Origin: Reyranellaceae bacterium
GTDB taxonomy: Bacteria > Pseudomonadota > Alphaproteobacteria > Reyranellales > Reyranellaceae
Reading direction: 5' to 3'
Length of the DNA stretch: 40,135 bases
Assembly: GCA_022844045.1 (NCBI GenBank)
Contig: JALHMM010000058.1
Span: forward strand, 1 to 40,135
Both the position numbers and the translations under genes were made by a program. Position 1 is the stretch's first letter; every line of letters starts with the position of its first letter. The notes beneath the pieces were generated by a model. The model ran no database searches, was not told the origin of the DNA, and worked only from the letters and a program-made list of their open reading frames with translations. Of the stretch, positions 25,815 to 33,987 are shown in pieces.

Positions 25815-26339
25815 ATGCGGTTCGACAACACAGCTTCCGACGCGCCGATGCCACAAGCTTCCGGTTTTCTGAGTGCTCCCATTCGCTCCGCACCCATCAA
25901 GATCGGAGGGGACTGGATCGACTACAATAGCCACCTGAGCATGGCCTACTACCACATGCTTTTTGACCGCGTCATGGACGAGGTCCTCGCCCTCCTCACC
26001 TACGGCAAAGGATCGGTCGCCTTTCGCAATACGTCGATCTTCATGGCAGAGTCGCATTCTCGCTATCTGCGTGAAGTCGCCCTGGGCGAGGACGTGGCGA
26101 TCGAAACGCAGATGCTCGGCTTCACCGAGAAGGCGATCCACTTCCACCAGACGATGCGGCGAGTGTCCGATGAGGAGACCATCGCGACCAGCGAGTCGAT
26201 CAATTTGCACGTCGATCTCGCGGAGCGGCGTGCGGCGCCGTTCCCCCCTGATGCGGTGCACTTGATTGCCGATCTCGACAGGGCGCATCGCGGGCTTCGC
26301 GCACCCGATGGCAGCGGTAAGGTCACCCTGCGGCGCTAG
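25815..26339 (+). CDS. Hotdog-fold thioesterase, betainyl-CoA thioesterase-like
   Basis: 174 residues from ATG 25815 (upstream GGGAGGC). The core GDWIDYNSHLSMAYYHMLFD, with the Asp-Tyr-Asn-x-His pattern, is the active-site helix region of 4-hydroxybenzoyl-CoA thioesterase-like hotdog proteins. The form DYNSHLSMAYY is seen in thioesterases linked to L-carnitine dehydrogenase and betaine metabolism. No carnitine dehydrogenase is present; the neighbours are the LysR gene and, downstream, IS debris that may have removed a partner. Substrate assignment is tentative. Confidence 0.8.
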   Translation: MRFDNTASDAPMPQASGFLSAPIRSAPIKIGGDWIDYNSHLSMAYYHMLFDRVMDEVLALLTYGKGSVAFRNTSIFMAESHSRYLREVALGEDVAIETQMLGFTEKAIHFHQTMRRVSDEETIATSESINLHVDLAERRAAPFPPDAVHLIADLDRAHRGLRAPDGSGKVTLRR

Positions 26340-27135
26340 ACGGGTCGGGCCGCCGTCTCTCCGGTCCGCCGCGATCTCGTGGGGACCACCGAGCGGCGAC
26401 CCCGGGCTGATGGAGGACCGGGTTGGGCTTCTGGTCGACGCCAGCCTGACCGGGGCCGACGGGCGTGCCGAGCGGGTGGCGGCGTTGCACATGATCGAGC
26501 CTGATGCCGACCAGCCGAATGCGATCACGGTCGGCGGCGACAGACACGTCCCGGCGCTAGAAAGGGACTTCCGCCTGGACTTTCGGCAGCCAGTCGACCA
26601 AGTTCTTGACGTTCGACACATGCCACAGCCCGCCCCGGGCAGTCCGAACGCCGCGATTGTTCAGCGCCGCGGCAAGCCAGAAGCAGATCTCGGACGCCTG
26701 AAGCCCGGAGTGACTCGATGATCGGCAGGACGTTAGCGGCAAAGGCAGCGGCCTCCTCAAGCTGAACCTTGCGTCGCAGCGCCGCCGCCTCCGGCGATGA
26801 AGGGCAAACGACTCAGCGGTGCGATCATGGCGAGATCATCTTCGGAGCCCTCACCGGCTTCCTCGATGTTCGCTATGGCTCGCGCGACGGATCGGCCTAC
26901 GCCGAATTCCTTGGCAAGGTCACGACGAGAACGACGAAGCCTGTGGCCGATACTGGTCTACACTAGGCACCGCCGGCCGTCTCGTCGGGCACTTCTACAT
27001 CCACAACGGCGACGACTCAGCCTTCGTCGCCGAACGCCCGTGACTTCTTCAACAGCCTGCTGGGGCTATGACGCTGACCGTCTGGCTGAAAGGATCGAAG
27101 CGGCAGGGACCAAGGTCGTCATCCCGCCAAGGTGA
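26340..27135. mobile_element. Mosaic of transposase and recombinase fragments
   Basis: Three broken pieces are visible. On the plus strand at about 26408-26545, LMEDRVGLLVDASLTGADG and AERVAALHMIEP is a central piece of an IS5-like DDE transposase. On the minus strand at about 26575-26700, ALNNRGVRTARGGLWHVSN and VKNLVDWL is the recombinase domain of a serine resolvase. On the plus strand at about 27065-27132, GYDADRLAERIEAAGTKVV is another IS5-type piece. None has a start codon or complete domain. The block separates the thioesterase from the catabolic operon. From 27136 to 27328 I see only the AT-rich promoter region. Confidence 0.7.
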
Positions 27136-27199
27136 CACCGCACGGACCCGCGACCAGCAAATTTCACGGGATAGCCGGTGGCGCGCACGTTCCCGAGCA

Positions 27200-27328
27200 G
27201 CATATTAGGTTGCGTAATTCAAGAAAGAAAAAAATTCATTTCGAGAACCAGCATTCGCGAAGCAAGGTTAGTCGTGGTGAGATCGCCTGGTTCGACAGAG
27301 CAGCGGCGGTTGATCGGGAGACATCTGC
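27200..27328 (+). promoter_or_regulatory. Probable promoter region of the catabolic operon
   Basis: This stretch is markedly AT-richer than its surroundings (run of A at 27221-27235). A weak -35-like TTGCGT lies at 27210-27215, with AATTCA about 17 bases later. No regulator gene adjoins it on the operon side. Placement rests on composition and on its position before a run of eleven genes after the MaoC gene. Confidence 0.35.
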
Positions 27329-27739
27329 GTGACGCTCATCGGGCTCAAGGCGGAGTTCCGGAAGACGGTGACCGAGACCGATGTGGTCCTCTTCTCGGGT
27401 CTCACCGGCGACTTCGATCCACTCCACATCGATGAGGAATTCGCGAAGAAGACGATCTACGGTCGCCGCCTTGTCCATGGCGCGCTGATCACCAGCTTCA
27501 TGATGACCGCCGCTTCGATCGCCGCCCAGGCCGCCCCTGAGTTCGTGCTCCCCTCAATCGGTCTCGACCGGCTGCGTCATACCGGACCGGTGTTCATTGG
27601 CGACACGATGACGGTGAATTATCTGGTGACCGGTGCGGAGCCGGCGCGGAACCGATACACCGCCGACGTCGAGGTCAAGAACCAGCGCAATGAGACGGTC
27701 GGCATAGCCACCCACATCTTCAAGGCCATTCCCCTGTGA
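27329..27739 (+). CDS. MaoC-like (R)-enoyl-CoA hydratase
   Basis: 136 residues from GTG 27329. The hydratase-2 motif is clear: FSGLTGDFDPLHIDEEFA, with the catalytic Asp and His of the D-x-N/D-P-x-H pattern, followed by the oxyanion-hole region RRLVHGALITSF. Single-domain MaoC proteins add water to 2-enoyl-CoAs. As the first gene of the operon, 45 bases before the binding protein, it gives the pathway a second hydratase beside the crotonase at 38201, perhaps of opposite stereochemistry. Confidence 0.88.
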   Translation: MTLIGLKAEFRKTVTETDVVLFSGLTGDFDPLHIDEEFAKKTIYGRRLVHGALITSFMMTAASIAAQAAPEFVLPSIGLDRLRHTGPVFIGDTMTVNYLVTGAEPARNRYTADVEVKNQRNETVGIATHIFKAIPL

Positions 27740-27783
27740 GATGAATGGTCACCTTGTTCCGTCAACCAAAATGGGGTTCTCTC

Positions 27784-29130
27784 ATGAATGGAATGATGCG
27801 ACTTGCCGATCCCGTGGCCCTGGCGCCGCTTGCGCTGCGCACGGTCCTGTTCGCGGGCGCCATCGCGCTTGTGGGCACCGCAACCGCCCAGGATAGGCCC
27901 ACCACGCCGCTGAAGATCGGCATGGTCGGAGACTTCACCGGCCAGGCCGGCGCCTACGGACAGCCGTCAAAAAACGCGGCGCAGCTCGCCGTCGACGACG
28001 TCAACGCCGCCGGCGGCCTGTGGGGCAAGCCCGTCGAACTTCTGTTCGGCGAGGCGAGCTCCAATCCGCAACAGGCGTTGTCAGAGGCGCAGCGCCTTGT
28101 CACCATTGAGAAGGTGCAGGCGCTCATCCCGACGATCGGCAGCAGTGGTTCGCTGGCGGTCAAGGAAGGCGTCTCGGTGCCCGATCAGATCCTGACCATG
28201 TGCACCGCATGCGTCTCGCCGGTGCACACTCTCGACCAGAAGAATTTCGAGGGCTTCTTCGTGCGTCTCCGTTCGCCGATGCAGGCGATGATGGGACCGC
28301 TCGCGAAGGTGGTATCCACTTCGGGCGCCACGAAGGTCTGCGTGATGTATGTGAACAACGCGTACGGGCAGGGGGCGCTCGCGGCTTTCAGCGAAACCTT
28401 CAAGCAGCTAGTTCCTGACGCCAGCATCCAGTCGGCAGGCATCCCGGACGCTACTGCGACCACCTATCTCGCCGAGCTCAAGCAGTGCACTGCCGACGGC
28501 CATGATGTCGTCGTCGCCGCGGCCTATGGGGAAGGGCAGTCCGACGTCTTCATGCGGGAAGGCATCGAATACAGCTTGGTCAAGACCTTTTATTTCGACG
28601 AGGACCAGGAGGATCCCTCGATCTTCGAGCGGCTCGGCTGGACTTCCTTCGACGGGCTTGTCGGCCTGAGCGGCTCCGCCGTTCCGGGGCCCGGCCTCGA
28701 CTATTATCTGGAGGCCTATACGCGGAAGTTCGGCGCTCCGCCGAGCGTGCCGCTGTCCGAGATGGCCTATGACGGGGTCGTCCTCACGGTGCTCGCAGCC
28801 GCGAAGGCCAACTCGACCACGAGCGCGGATTTGCGCAAGGTGTTCTTCGAGGTCGCCAACGGTCCCGGCGAAAAGATCGGCCCCGGTCCAGAGGAGATCA
28901 AGAAGGCGCTGGCGCTGATCGCCGAGGGCAAGGATGTCGACTATGTCGGCGTCACCGGCATGAACGAGTATGACGAGCGGGGCGAGAACCTCGTCGGCGG
29001 AGCCAAGTTCTGGCACGTCGATGCGGAAAACGCGAAGCTGGTCACCGACGGCTTCGTTCGCTACGACGCGGCGTCGCAGACCTTCGAGTTCATCCCAAGC
29101 GAGGGATGCACGAACTGTAAGCCCTTCTGA
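27784..29130 (+). CDS. Periplasmic substrate-binding protein, branched-chain/aromatic acid type
   Basis: 448 residues from ATG 27784; this start gives a signal peptide (VALAPLALRTVLFAGAIAL, cleavage after ATAQ). Mature sequence begins DRPTTPLKIGMVGDFTG, typical of the Peripla_BP_6 family (LivK/HbaE). Members bind branched-chain amino acids but also, in catabolic operons of this type, aromatic or alicyclic acids. The ligand-binding lobes look complete; cysteine pairs (MCTACVS, and CTNC at the C-terminus) may form disulfides. It feeds the permeases and ATPases encoded next. Confidence 0.9.
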   Translation: MNGMMRLADPVALAPLALRTVLFAGAIALVGTATAQDRPTTPLKIGMVGDFTGQAGAYGQPSKNAAQLAVDDVNAAGGLWGKPVELLFGEASSNPQQALSEAQRLVTIEKVQALIPTIGSSGSLAVKEGVSVPDQILTMCTACVSPVHTLDQKNFEGFFVRLRSPMQAMMGPLAKVVSTSGATKVCVMYVNNAYGQGALAAFSETFKQLVPDASIQSAGIPDATATTYLAELKQCTADGHDVVVAAAYGEGQSDVFMREGIEYSLVKTFYFDEDQEDPSIFERLGWTSFDGLVGLSGSAVPGPGLDYYLEAYTRKFGAPPSVPLSEMAYDGVVLTVLAAAKANSTTSADLRKVFFEVANGPGEKIGPGPEEIKKALALIAEGKDVDYVGVTGMNEYDERGENLVGGAKFWHVDAENAKLVTDGFVRYDAASQTFEFIPSEGCTNCKPF

Positions 29131-29164
29131 GGCGAGCGCTCACAGAAGTCAGGGAACCGCGAGT

Positions 29165-30004
29165 GTGGTGAAAGACCCTGAAGTTGCGCTGCTCGGACGC
29201 ACCGCGGCTCCCGCAAGTGAACCGGCAAGGCCGCCGATCCTCCGTGTCTCAGGTTTGAACCGGAGCTTTGGCGGTCTAGCCGCGGTGAGGGATTGTTCCT
29301 TCTCGCTTGCGTCCGCGACGATCACCGCGCTGATAGGCCCGAACGGCGCCGGCAAGACCACGGTCTTCAACCTGATTAGTGGCTTCATCGCTCCCACCAG
29401 CGGCCTGATTCATTTCAAGGACGAGCGCATAGACGGCCTCGCGCCCTATCGCATCTTCCGCCGCGGTCTCATTCGCACTTTTCAGGTTCCCCGGCAGTTC
29501 CGGAGCATGTCGGTGATCGAAAACCTGATGATCGTTCCGTCCGACCAGGCCGGTGAAAATTTCTGGTCGGCGTGGCTGATGCCGTCGCGGATCGCGGCGC
29601 AGGAGGAGGCGAACTTCCGCAAGGCGCAAGAGCTTCTCGATTTCGTCCGACTGTCGCATCTTCGCGACGAGCCGGCCGGGAACCTCTCCGGCGGCCAGAA
29701 GAAGCTTCTGGAGCTTGCGCGGACGCTGCTCGCCGACCCCGACATGATCATGCTGGACGAGCCGGGCGCCGGCATCAATCCGACGCTGATGCGACAGCTC
29801 ATGGAGAATGTGGAAACGCTGCGGCGCGAACGCGGAATCTCCTTCCTGCTCGTCGAGCACAACATGGACCTGGTCACCGAATCCTGTGACAGAGCCATCG
29901 TGATGAACGAGGGCAGGGTGCTCGCCGACGGCGCTCCCGCCGACGTCATCGCGCGACCGGAGGTGCTCGAAGCCTATCTCGGCGGAAGGCGGGCGAGGGG
30001 CTGA
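29165..30004 (+). CDS. livG: LivG-type ABC importer ATPase
   Basis: 279 residues from GTG 29165 (AGGGA at 29151-29155; GTG 29168 is an alternative). Walker A is GPNGAGKTT, the signature LSGGQKKLLELAR, Walker B MIMLDEPGAGI and the switch His is in LLVEHNMD. The long insert between Walker A and signature and the end VLEAYLGG are typical of LivG. It energises uptake with the LivF protein encoded at 33116. Its stop shares a base with the LivH start at 30004. Confidence 0.93.
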   Translation: MVKDPEVALLGRTAAPASEPARPPILRVSGLNRSFGGLAAVRDCSFSLASATITALIGPNGAGKTTVFNLISGFIAPTSGLIHFKDERIDGLAPYRIFRRGLIRTFQVPRQFRSMSVIENLMIVPSDQAGENFWSAWLMPSRIAAQEEANFRKAQELLDFVRLSHLRDEPAGNLSGGQKKLLELARTLLADPDMIMLDEPGAGINPTLMRQLMENVETLRRERGISFLLVEHNMDLVTESCDRAIVMNEGRVLADGAPADVIARPEVLEAYLGGRRARG

Positions 30005-31089
30005 TGGCAGGCGCGGCAAGCCCGCCCACAGAACCACGGCGGGCGCGGGTTCCGTTTGCCGGACGCGCTCCGGTGGACATCATCCTCATTGCTGCTTTCA
30101 CCGTCTTCCTCGTATGGGCGGCCATCGTCCATACGCAGTTGCTCGTGGCGGGCATCGTGACAGGTTCGATCTACGCGCTCGGCGCCGTCGGCCTGTCCAT
30201 CGTCTATGGCGTGCTCCGGTTTCCCAACATGGCGCATGGCCTCGGGATGATGGCGGCGGGATACTTCACCTTCTTCTTCTATACGGGACGAATCCGACGC
30301 TCCGCTCTGGTGACGGGCGACACCAAGCTTCCGTTCAATTTCAGCAACCTGCCCGGCGGCGGCAAGCCGATACTGGAACTGAGTTTCGGCTATGGCATGT
30401 TCTTCGCGATGGCTGCGTCGGCGGTCGTGACCTCGGCCATGCTCATTCTCATCGACCGCATCGTCTACCGGCCGGCCCGGAGGCGGCGATCGAACGTACC
30501 TCTCATGCTGACGATTCTTTCCTTTGGCGTCGCCTATGTGCTCTTCGGCATGCTCGCCATGGGCTGGGGCACCCTGCCGCGTAGCCTCACCGAAGGCATC
30601 CATCGCGCGATTCAATACCCCTTCGGCGTGATGATGAAGGTCGATCAGCAGTTCATGTTGGTGGGAGCGGTCGCATCGGCGATCGCCGCCTATTTCGTCC
30701 TCTACCGCACCAGGACCGGACGAGCGATGCGCGCCGTCACCGACAATCCCGACCTTGCACGCGCCTCCGGCATCAACATCGAGCGGGTGATCGTGTTCAT
30801 GTGGATCCTCACCGGCTGCCTCACCGCGGTCGCCGGAACGCTTGCGGGCCTCCAGGCGCAGTTGACCCCGCAGCTCGGCCTGGCCCTGGTCCTACCGCTC
30901 TTTACCGCGACCGCCCTCGGCGGCATCGGCAATCCGCTCGGGGCGCTGGCCGGCGGGCTGGTCGTCGGCATCCTCCAGGAGGTTTCCGTCGCCTTCGTCG
31001 CTCCGGGCTACAAGCTGAGCGTCGCATTCATCGTGCTTGTCGTCGTGCTGATCGCGCGGCCTTTCGGCGGCGGCCGGAGGATCGTTTGA
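30004..31089 (+). CDS. livH: LivH-type ABC importer permease
   Basis: 361 residues, somewhat longer than the usual 290-310 because of a polar N-terminal tail (first 25 residues) and an insert at about residues 97-125. Around eight membrane helices are visible, beginning VDIILIAAFTVFLVWAA and including SIYALGAVGLSIVYGVLRF. The cytoplasmic coupling segment is RAMRAVTDNPDLARASGIN. Overlap with livG (one base) and a one-base gap to livM show a tight operon. Confidence 0.92.
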   Translation: MAGAASPPTEPRRARVPFAGRAPVDIILIAAFTVFLVWAAIVHTQLLVAGIVTGSIYALGAVGLSIVYGVLRFPNMAHGLGMMAAGYFTFFFYTGRIRRSALVTGDTKLPFNFSNLPGGGKPILELSFGYGMFFAMAASAVVTSAMLILIDRIVYRPARRRRSNVPLMLTILSFGVAYVLFGMLAMGWGTLPRSLTEGIHRAIQYPFGVMMKVDQQFMLVGAVASAIAAYFVLYRTRTGRAMRAVTDNPDLARASGINIERVIVFMWILTGCLTAVAGTLAGLQAQLTPQLGLALVLPLFTATALGGIGNPLGALAGGLVVGILQEVSVAFVAPGYKLSVAFIVLVVVLIARPFGGGRRIV

Positions 31090-31090
31090 G

Positions 31091-32278
31091 ATGCCGGTGA
31101 ACAGGCTCACGATCGGGATCGCGGTCCTGGCGACGATGTTCCTTGTCGGTTTTCCATTCTGGCGGTCGGGGGGAGATTTCGGCGCCCTTACGACATACCT
31201 GCTTCAGACCGGCGCGCTTATCCTGATCTTTGCGATCATCACGATCGGCCTCAACGTCCAGCTCGGCTACGCCGGGATCGACAATTTCGGCGTGGCGGGC
31301 TTCCTAATGCTGGGGGCCTACACCGCAGGCCTTTTCGTTCTGCCACCGCCATCGAGCGAGTTTGTTCGTTACATCTTCGGCCTTGGACCATCGCTCGACA
31401 TCGCGCCGGCGCTGTATACGGCGGATTGGCTCCCGCATCTTGTCGGCATCGTGGCCGCCGCGCTGGCGTGCTCGCTGCTTGCGGTTCTGATCGCCTTTGT
31501 CACTCCGCGACTGAGCCACGACTACCTCGCCATCGCGACCATCGGCATGGCGGAGCTGATCCGCGCGGTCGGCACCGTTCAGGACGATCTGGTCAATGGC
31601 GACCGCGGACTGGTGGGGATCATCGGGCCTTTCGAGAGCTTCTTCACGACGTCGCAGTACCAGGTCTTCTTCTTCATTCTCGTCGCCGTGGTGCTGGCTG
31701 TTGTCTATGTCGCGGCGCAGAGTTCTGTGCGTTCGCCTTGGGGCCGCGTCCTTCGAGCGCTGCGCGAAGACGAGATCGCTGTCGCCGCCGTCGGAAAGAG
31801 CGCGTTTCGCTTTAAATTGCAGAGCTTCATCCTCGGCGCCGCGATCATGGGAATCGGGGCTGCCATGTTTGCCTTCTACCGGCGCGGCCTGACGCCCTCC
31901 GACTTTGAGCCGCTGCAGGGCACGTTCCTGTTCTGGGTGATGCTGATCGTCGGCGGCACCGGCAACAATCGCGGGGCGGTCCTCGGCGCTTATATAGTCT
32001 GGGCGCTGTGGATCTCGACGCTCCAGCTTGCGTCGCTGCCGCTGCCTGACGAACTGGCGAGCCGCATTCCTTTCCTGCGCTACGTTCTGCTCGGCGTTTT
32101 CTTTATCGCCATGCTCAATCTCAGGCCGTCCGGTCTCTTGCCAGAGGAGGCCCGTGTCTCGCGCTGGGTCGAAAAGCTCGCCGCGAGCAATCCTGTACGG
32201 CCTCGCAACGTGGGAGCTCCACCTGCGGCTTCGGCGGCTCCGTTGAAACTTGAAGACAGTCACAGGAAGGCGACATGA
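31091..32278 (+). CDS. livM: LivM-type ABC importer permease
   Basis: 395 residues from ATG 31091. Multiple membrane helices, the signature GLNVQLGYAGIDNFGVAGF near the first third, and the coupling loop RVLRALREDEIAVAAVGKS identify LivM. The C-terminal 45 residues are polar and proline-rich, a common variable tail. Its stop overlaps the start of the first amidohydrolase gene (ATGA at 32275-32278), an unusual insertion of an enzyme gene inside the transporter operon. Confidence 0.92.
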   Translation: MPVNRLTIGIAVLATMFLVGFPFWRSGGDFGALTTYLLQTGALILIFAIITIGLNVQLGYAGIDNFGVAGFLMLGAYTAGLFVLPPPSSEFVRYIFGLGPSLDIAPALYTADWLPHLVGIVAAALACSLLAVLIAFVTPRLSHDYLAIATIGMAELIRAVGTVQDDLVNGDRGLVGIIGPFESFFTTSQYQVFFFILVAVVLAVVYVAAQSSVRSPWGRVLRALREDEIAVAAVGKSAFRFKLQSFILGAAIMGIGAAMFAFYRRGLTPSDFEPLQGTFLFWVMLIVGGTGNNRGAVLGAYIVWALWISTLQLASLPLPDELASRIPFLRYVLLGVFFIAMLNLRPSGLLPEEARVSRWVEKLAASNPVRPRNVGAPPAASAAPLKLEDSHRKAT

Positions 32279-33126
32279 TCGGACCGATCGACATTCTCGG
32301 GCACCTCTTCACGCCCGACTCGCTGAAGAAGCATTTCGTCGAGGACGAGGAGGAATCGAAGGTCTTCGCCAATGTCGGTCGGCTCCGCGACCTCGAAGGG
32401 TTCACGCCCGATCAGTTCCGGGCCTATGCCGACGAGGTGGGCCTTGGCAAGGTGAATGTCGCCGCGTTCTATGGCTGGAGCTTCCGCCGGCAACAGCCGA
32501 TGCTGCGAGTCACGCCGGAAGAGGTCTACGAGGTTGCGCGCCAAGTCCCGGGACGCGTTTATGGACTCTTCGGCGTCAATCCGTTCGATGGACTGGCCGG
32601 CGTCCGCCACCTCGAGAAAAGCGTGAAGGACTACGGCTTCGTCGGCATCCATGTTCATCCGCACGGCTTCGATCTCGGCCCTGAGCACGCCTTCTATTTT
32701 CCGTACTACGCCAAGTGCGTCGAGCTCGGCATCCCCGCGGTCTTCTCGATGGGGCACACGCTCGATTTCATGCCGATCGAAAACGGTCGGCCGGCGCGGC
32801 TCGATCGGATCGCGCTCTACTTCCCCGAGCTCACGGTCGTCTGCACCCATACCGGATGGCCTTGGGTCGAGGAGGCGATCGCCATCGCCTCGAAGCACCC
32901 CAACGTCTACCTGGGGACCTCGGCCTACGCGCCCAAATACTGGAAACCGGAGATGGTGCGCTTCATCAATTCCTGGGGGCAGGACAAGGTCCTCTGGGGC
33001 TCCGACTTCCCGCTGGTAAGGCATCCCGAGGCGCTCAAGCAGGTGGAGGAACTCGGCCTCCGCGAAGCAGCGAAAGAGAAGCTTCTCTGGAAGAACGCGG
33101 AGAAGGTCTTCCCCTATGACCGCTGA
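32275..33126 (+). CDS. Amidohydrolase_2-like protein A, HxH motif missing
   Basis: 283 residues. The TIM-barrel pattern of the amidohydrolase_2 family (ACMSD, gamma-resorcylate decarboxylase) is clear: GIHVHPHGF around residue 125, CTHTGWPWVEEAI near residue 198 and WGSDFPLVRHP near residue 243, the last with the Asp of the metal site. The N-terminal metal motif, normally D-x-H-x-H, is here IDILGHLFTP: the first His is Leu and only the second remains. It is therefore either an atypical mono-metal enzyme or a non-catalytic relative. It is nested between livM and livF, with overlaps on both sides. It is closely related to protein B (35378-36226). Its role in the pathway is unknown; C-C hydrolysis or decarboxylation would fit the family. 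Confidence 0.85.
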   Translation: MIGPIDILGHLFTPDSLKKHFVEDEEESKVFANVGRLRDLEGFTPDQFRAYADEVGLGKVNVAAFYGWSFRRQQPMLRVTPEEVYEVARQVPGRVYGLFGVNPFDGLAGVRHLEKSVKDYGFVGIHVHPHGFDLGPEHAFYFPYYAKCVELGIPAVFSMGHTLDFMPIENGRPARLDRIALYFPELTVVCTHTGWPWVEEAIAIASKHPNVYLGTSAYAPKYWKPEMVRFINSWGQDKVLWGSDFPLVRHPEALKQVEELGLREAAKEKLLWKNAEKVFPYDR

Positions 33127-33868
33127 GCCGGCGACGGCCGGATCGACGCCAGCCGCCCAGCGCGGCCGCGAGCTTGTGGTCGATTCGCTGGTCGCCGGTT
33201 ATCTCGGCCTTGAAATCGTGAGGAGCGTGTCGCTCGTCGTCCGACCCGGGGAGCTTGTAGCGATCATCGGTCCCAACGGATCGGGCAAGTCGACACTCCT
33301 CAAGGCGATCTTCGGCCTTGTCTCGATATACGGGGGAAGCATCCGTTTCGGATCCGAGGACATTACAGGCGCGTCGCCGGAGCGGCACGTCGGGCTTGGC
33401 GTCGGCTTCACACCTCAGACCGACAATGTCTTCCCGAACCTGACGATCGAGGAAAATCTGGAAATGGGGGCTTATTCCGTCGTCGGCGATCTCCACGATC
33501 GCTTCGAGGACATCTACGCCCTGTTTCCGGCACTGGCCGAACGCCGGCGAGTTGCCGCCGGCAACCTTTCGGGCGGTCAACGCCAGATGCTTGCGATGGG
33601 TCGCGCGCTGATGACGCGTCCGTCGCTTCTCCTCCTTGACGAACCGTCAGCGGGGCTCTCGCCCAAGCTGGTGGACATCGTTTTCGAGCACATCGCCGCC
33701 ATCCGGGAGCGCGGCGCCAGCATCGTTTTGGTCGAGCAGAACGCATACGCGGCGTTGTCGCTGTGCGACCGCGGCTACGTTCTTGCGATGGGTGAGAAGC
33801 AGCTCGAGGGACCCGGCGTGGCGCTCCGCGACGACCCCGAGATCAGGCGGCTCTATCTCGGCGGCTAG
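33116..33868 (+). CDS. livF: LivF-type ABC importer ATPase
   Basis: 250 residues from ATG 33116, overlapping the previous gene by 11 bases. Walker A is GPNGSGKST, signature LSGGQRQMLAMGRAL, Walker B LLLLDEPSAGLSP and switch His position is Gln in LVEQNA, as is normal in LivF. The motif VFPNLTIEENLEMGAY is also diagnostic. With livG it completes the importer. Confidence 0.93.
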   Translation: MTAEPATAGSTPAAQRGRELVVDSLVAGYLGLEIVRSVSLVVRPGELVAIIGPNGSGKSTLLKAIFGLVSIYGGSIRFGSEDITGASPERHVGLGVGFTPQTDNVFPNLTIEENLEMGAYSVVGDLHDRFEDIYALFPALAERRRVAAGNLSGGQRQMLAMGRALMTRPSLLLLDEPSAGLSPKLVDIVFEHIAAIRERGASIVLVEQNAYAALSLCDRGYVLAMGEKQLEGPGVALRDDPEIRRLYLGG

Positions 33869-33987
33869 GGCCTCGCTCTTCGTATCCGACATGAGAATAG
33901 GTCATTGAAATCAAAAATATATTCACTTGCCTCACCCCCTCGAAAAAACGAGCCTTCCGTAGGCATTAAGAGAGACGAGCGTCCGGC
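33869..33987. promoter_or_regulatory. AT-rich gap inside the operon, possible internal promoter
   Basis: This is the only gap over 100 bases between 29165 and 39987. Its middle (33895-33925) is strongly AT-rich (TTGAAA at 33905, then TATATT at 33919, too close for a standard sigma-70 pair). It may hold an internal promoter or control site separating transport from enzyme genes. Confidence 0.35.
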
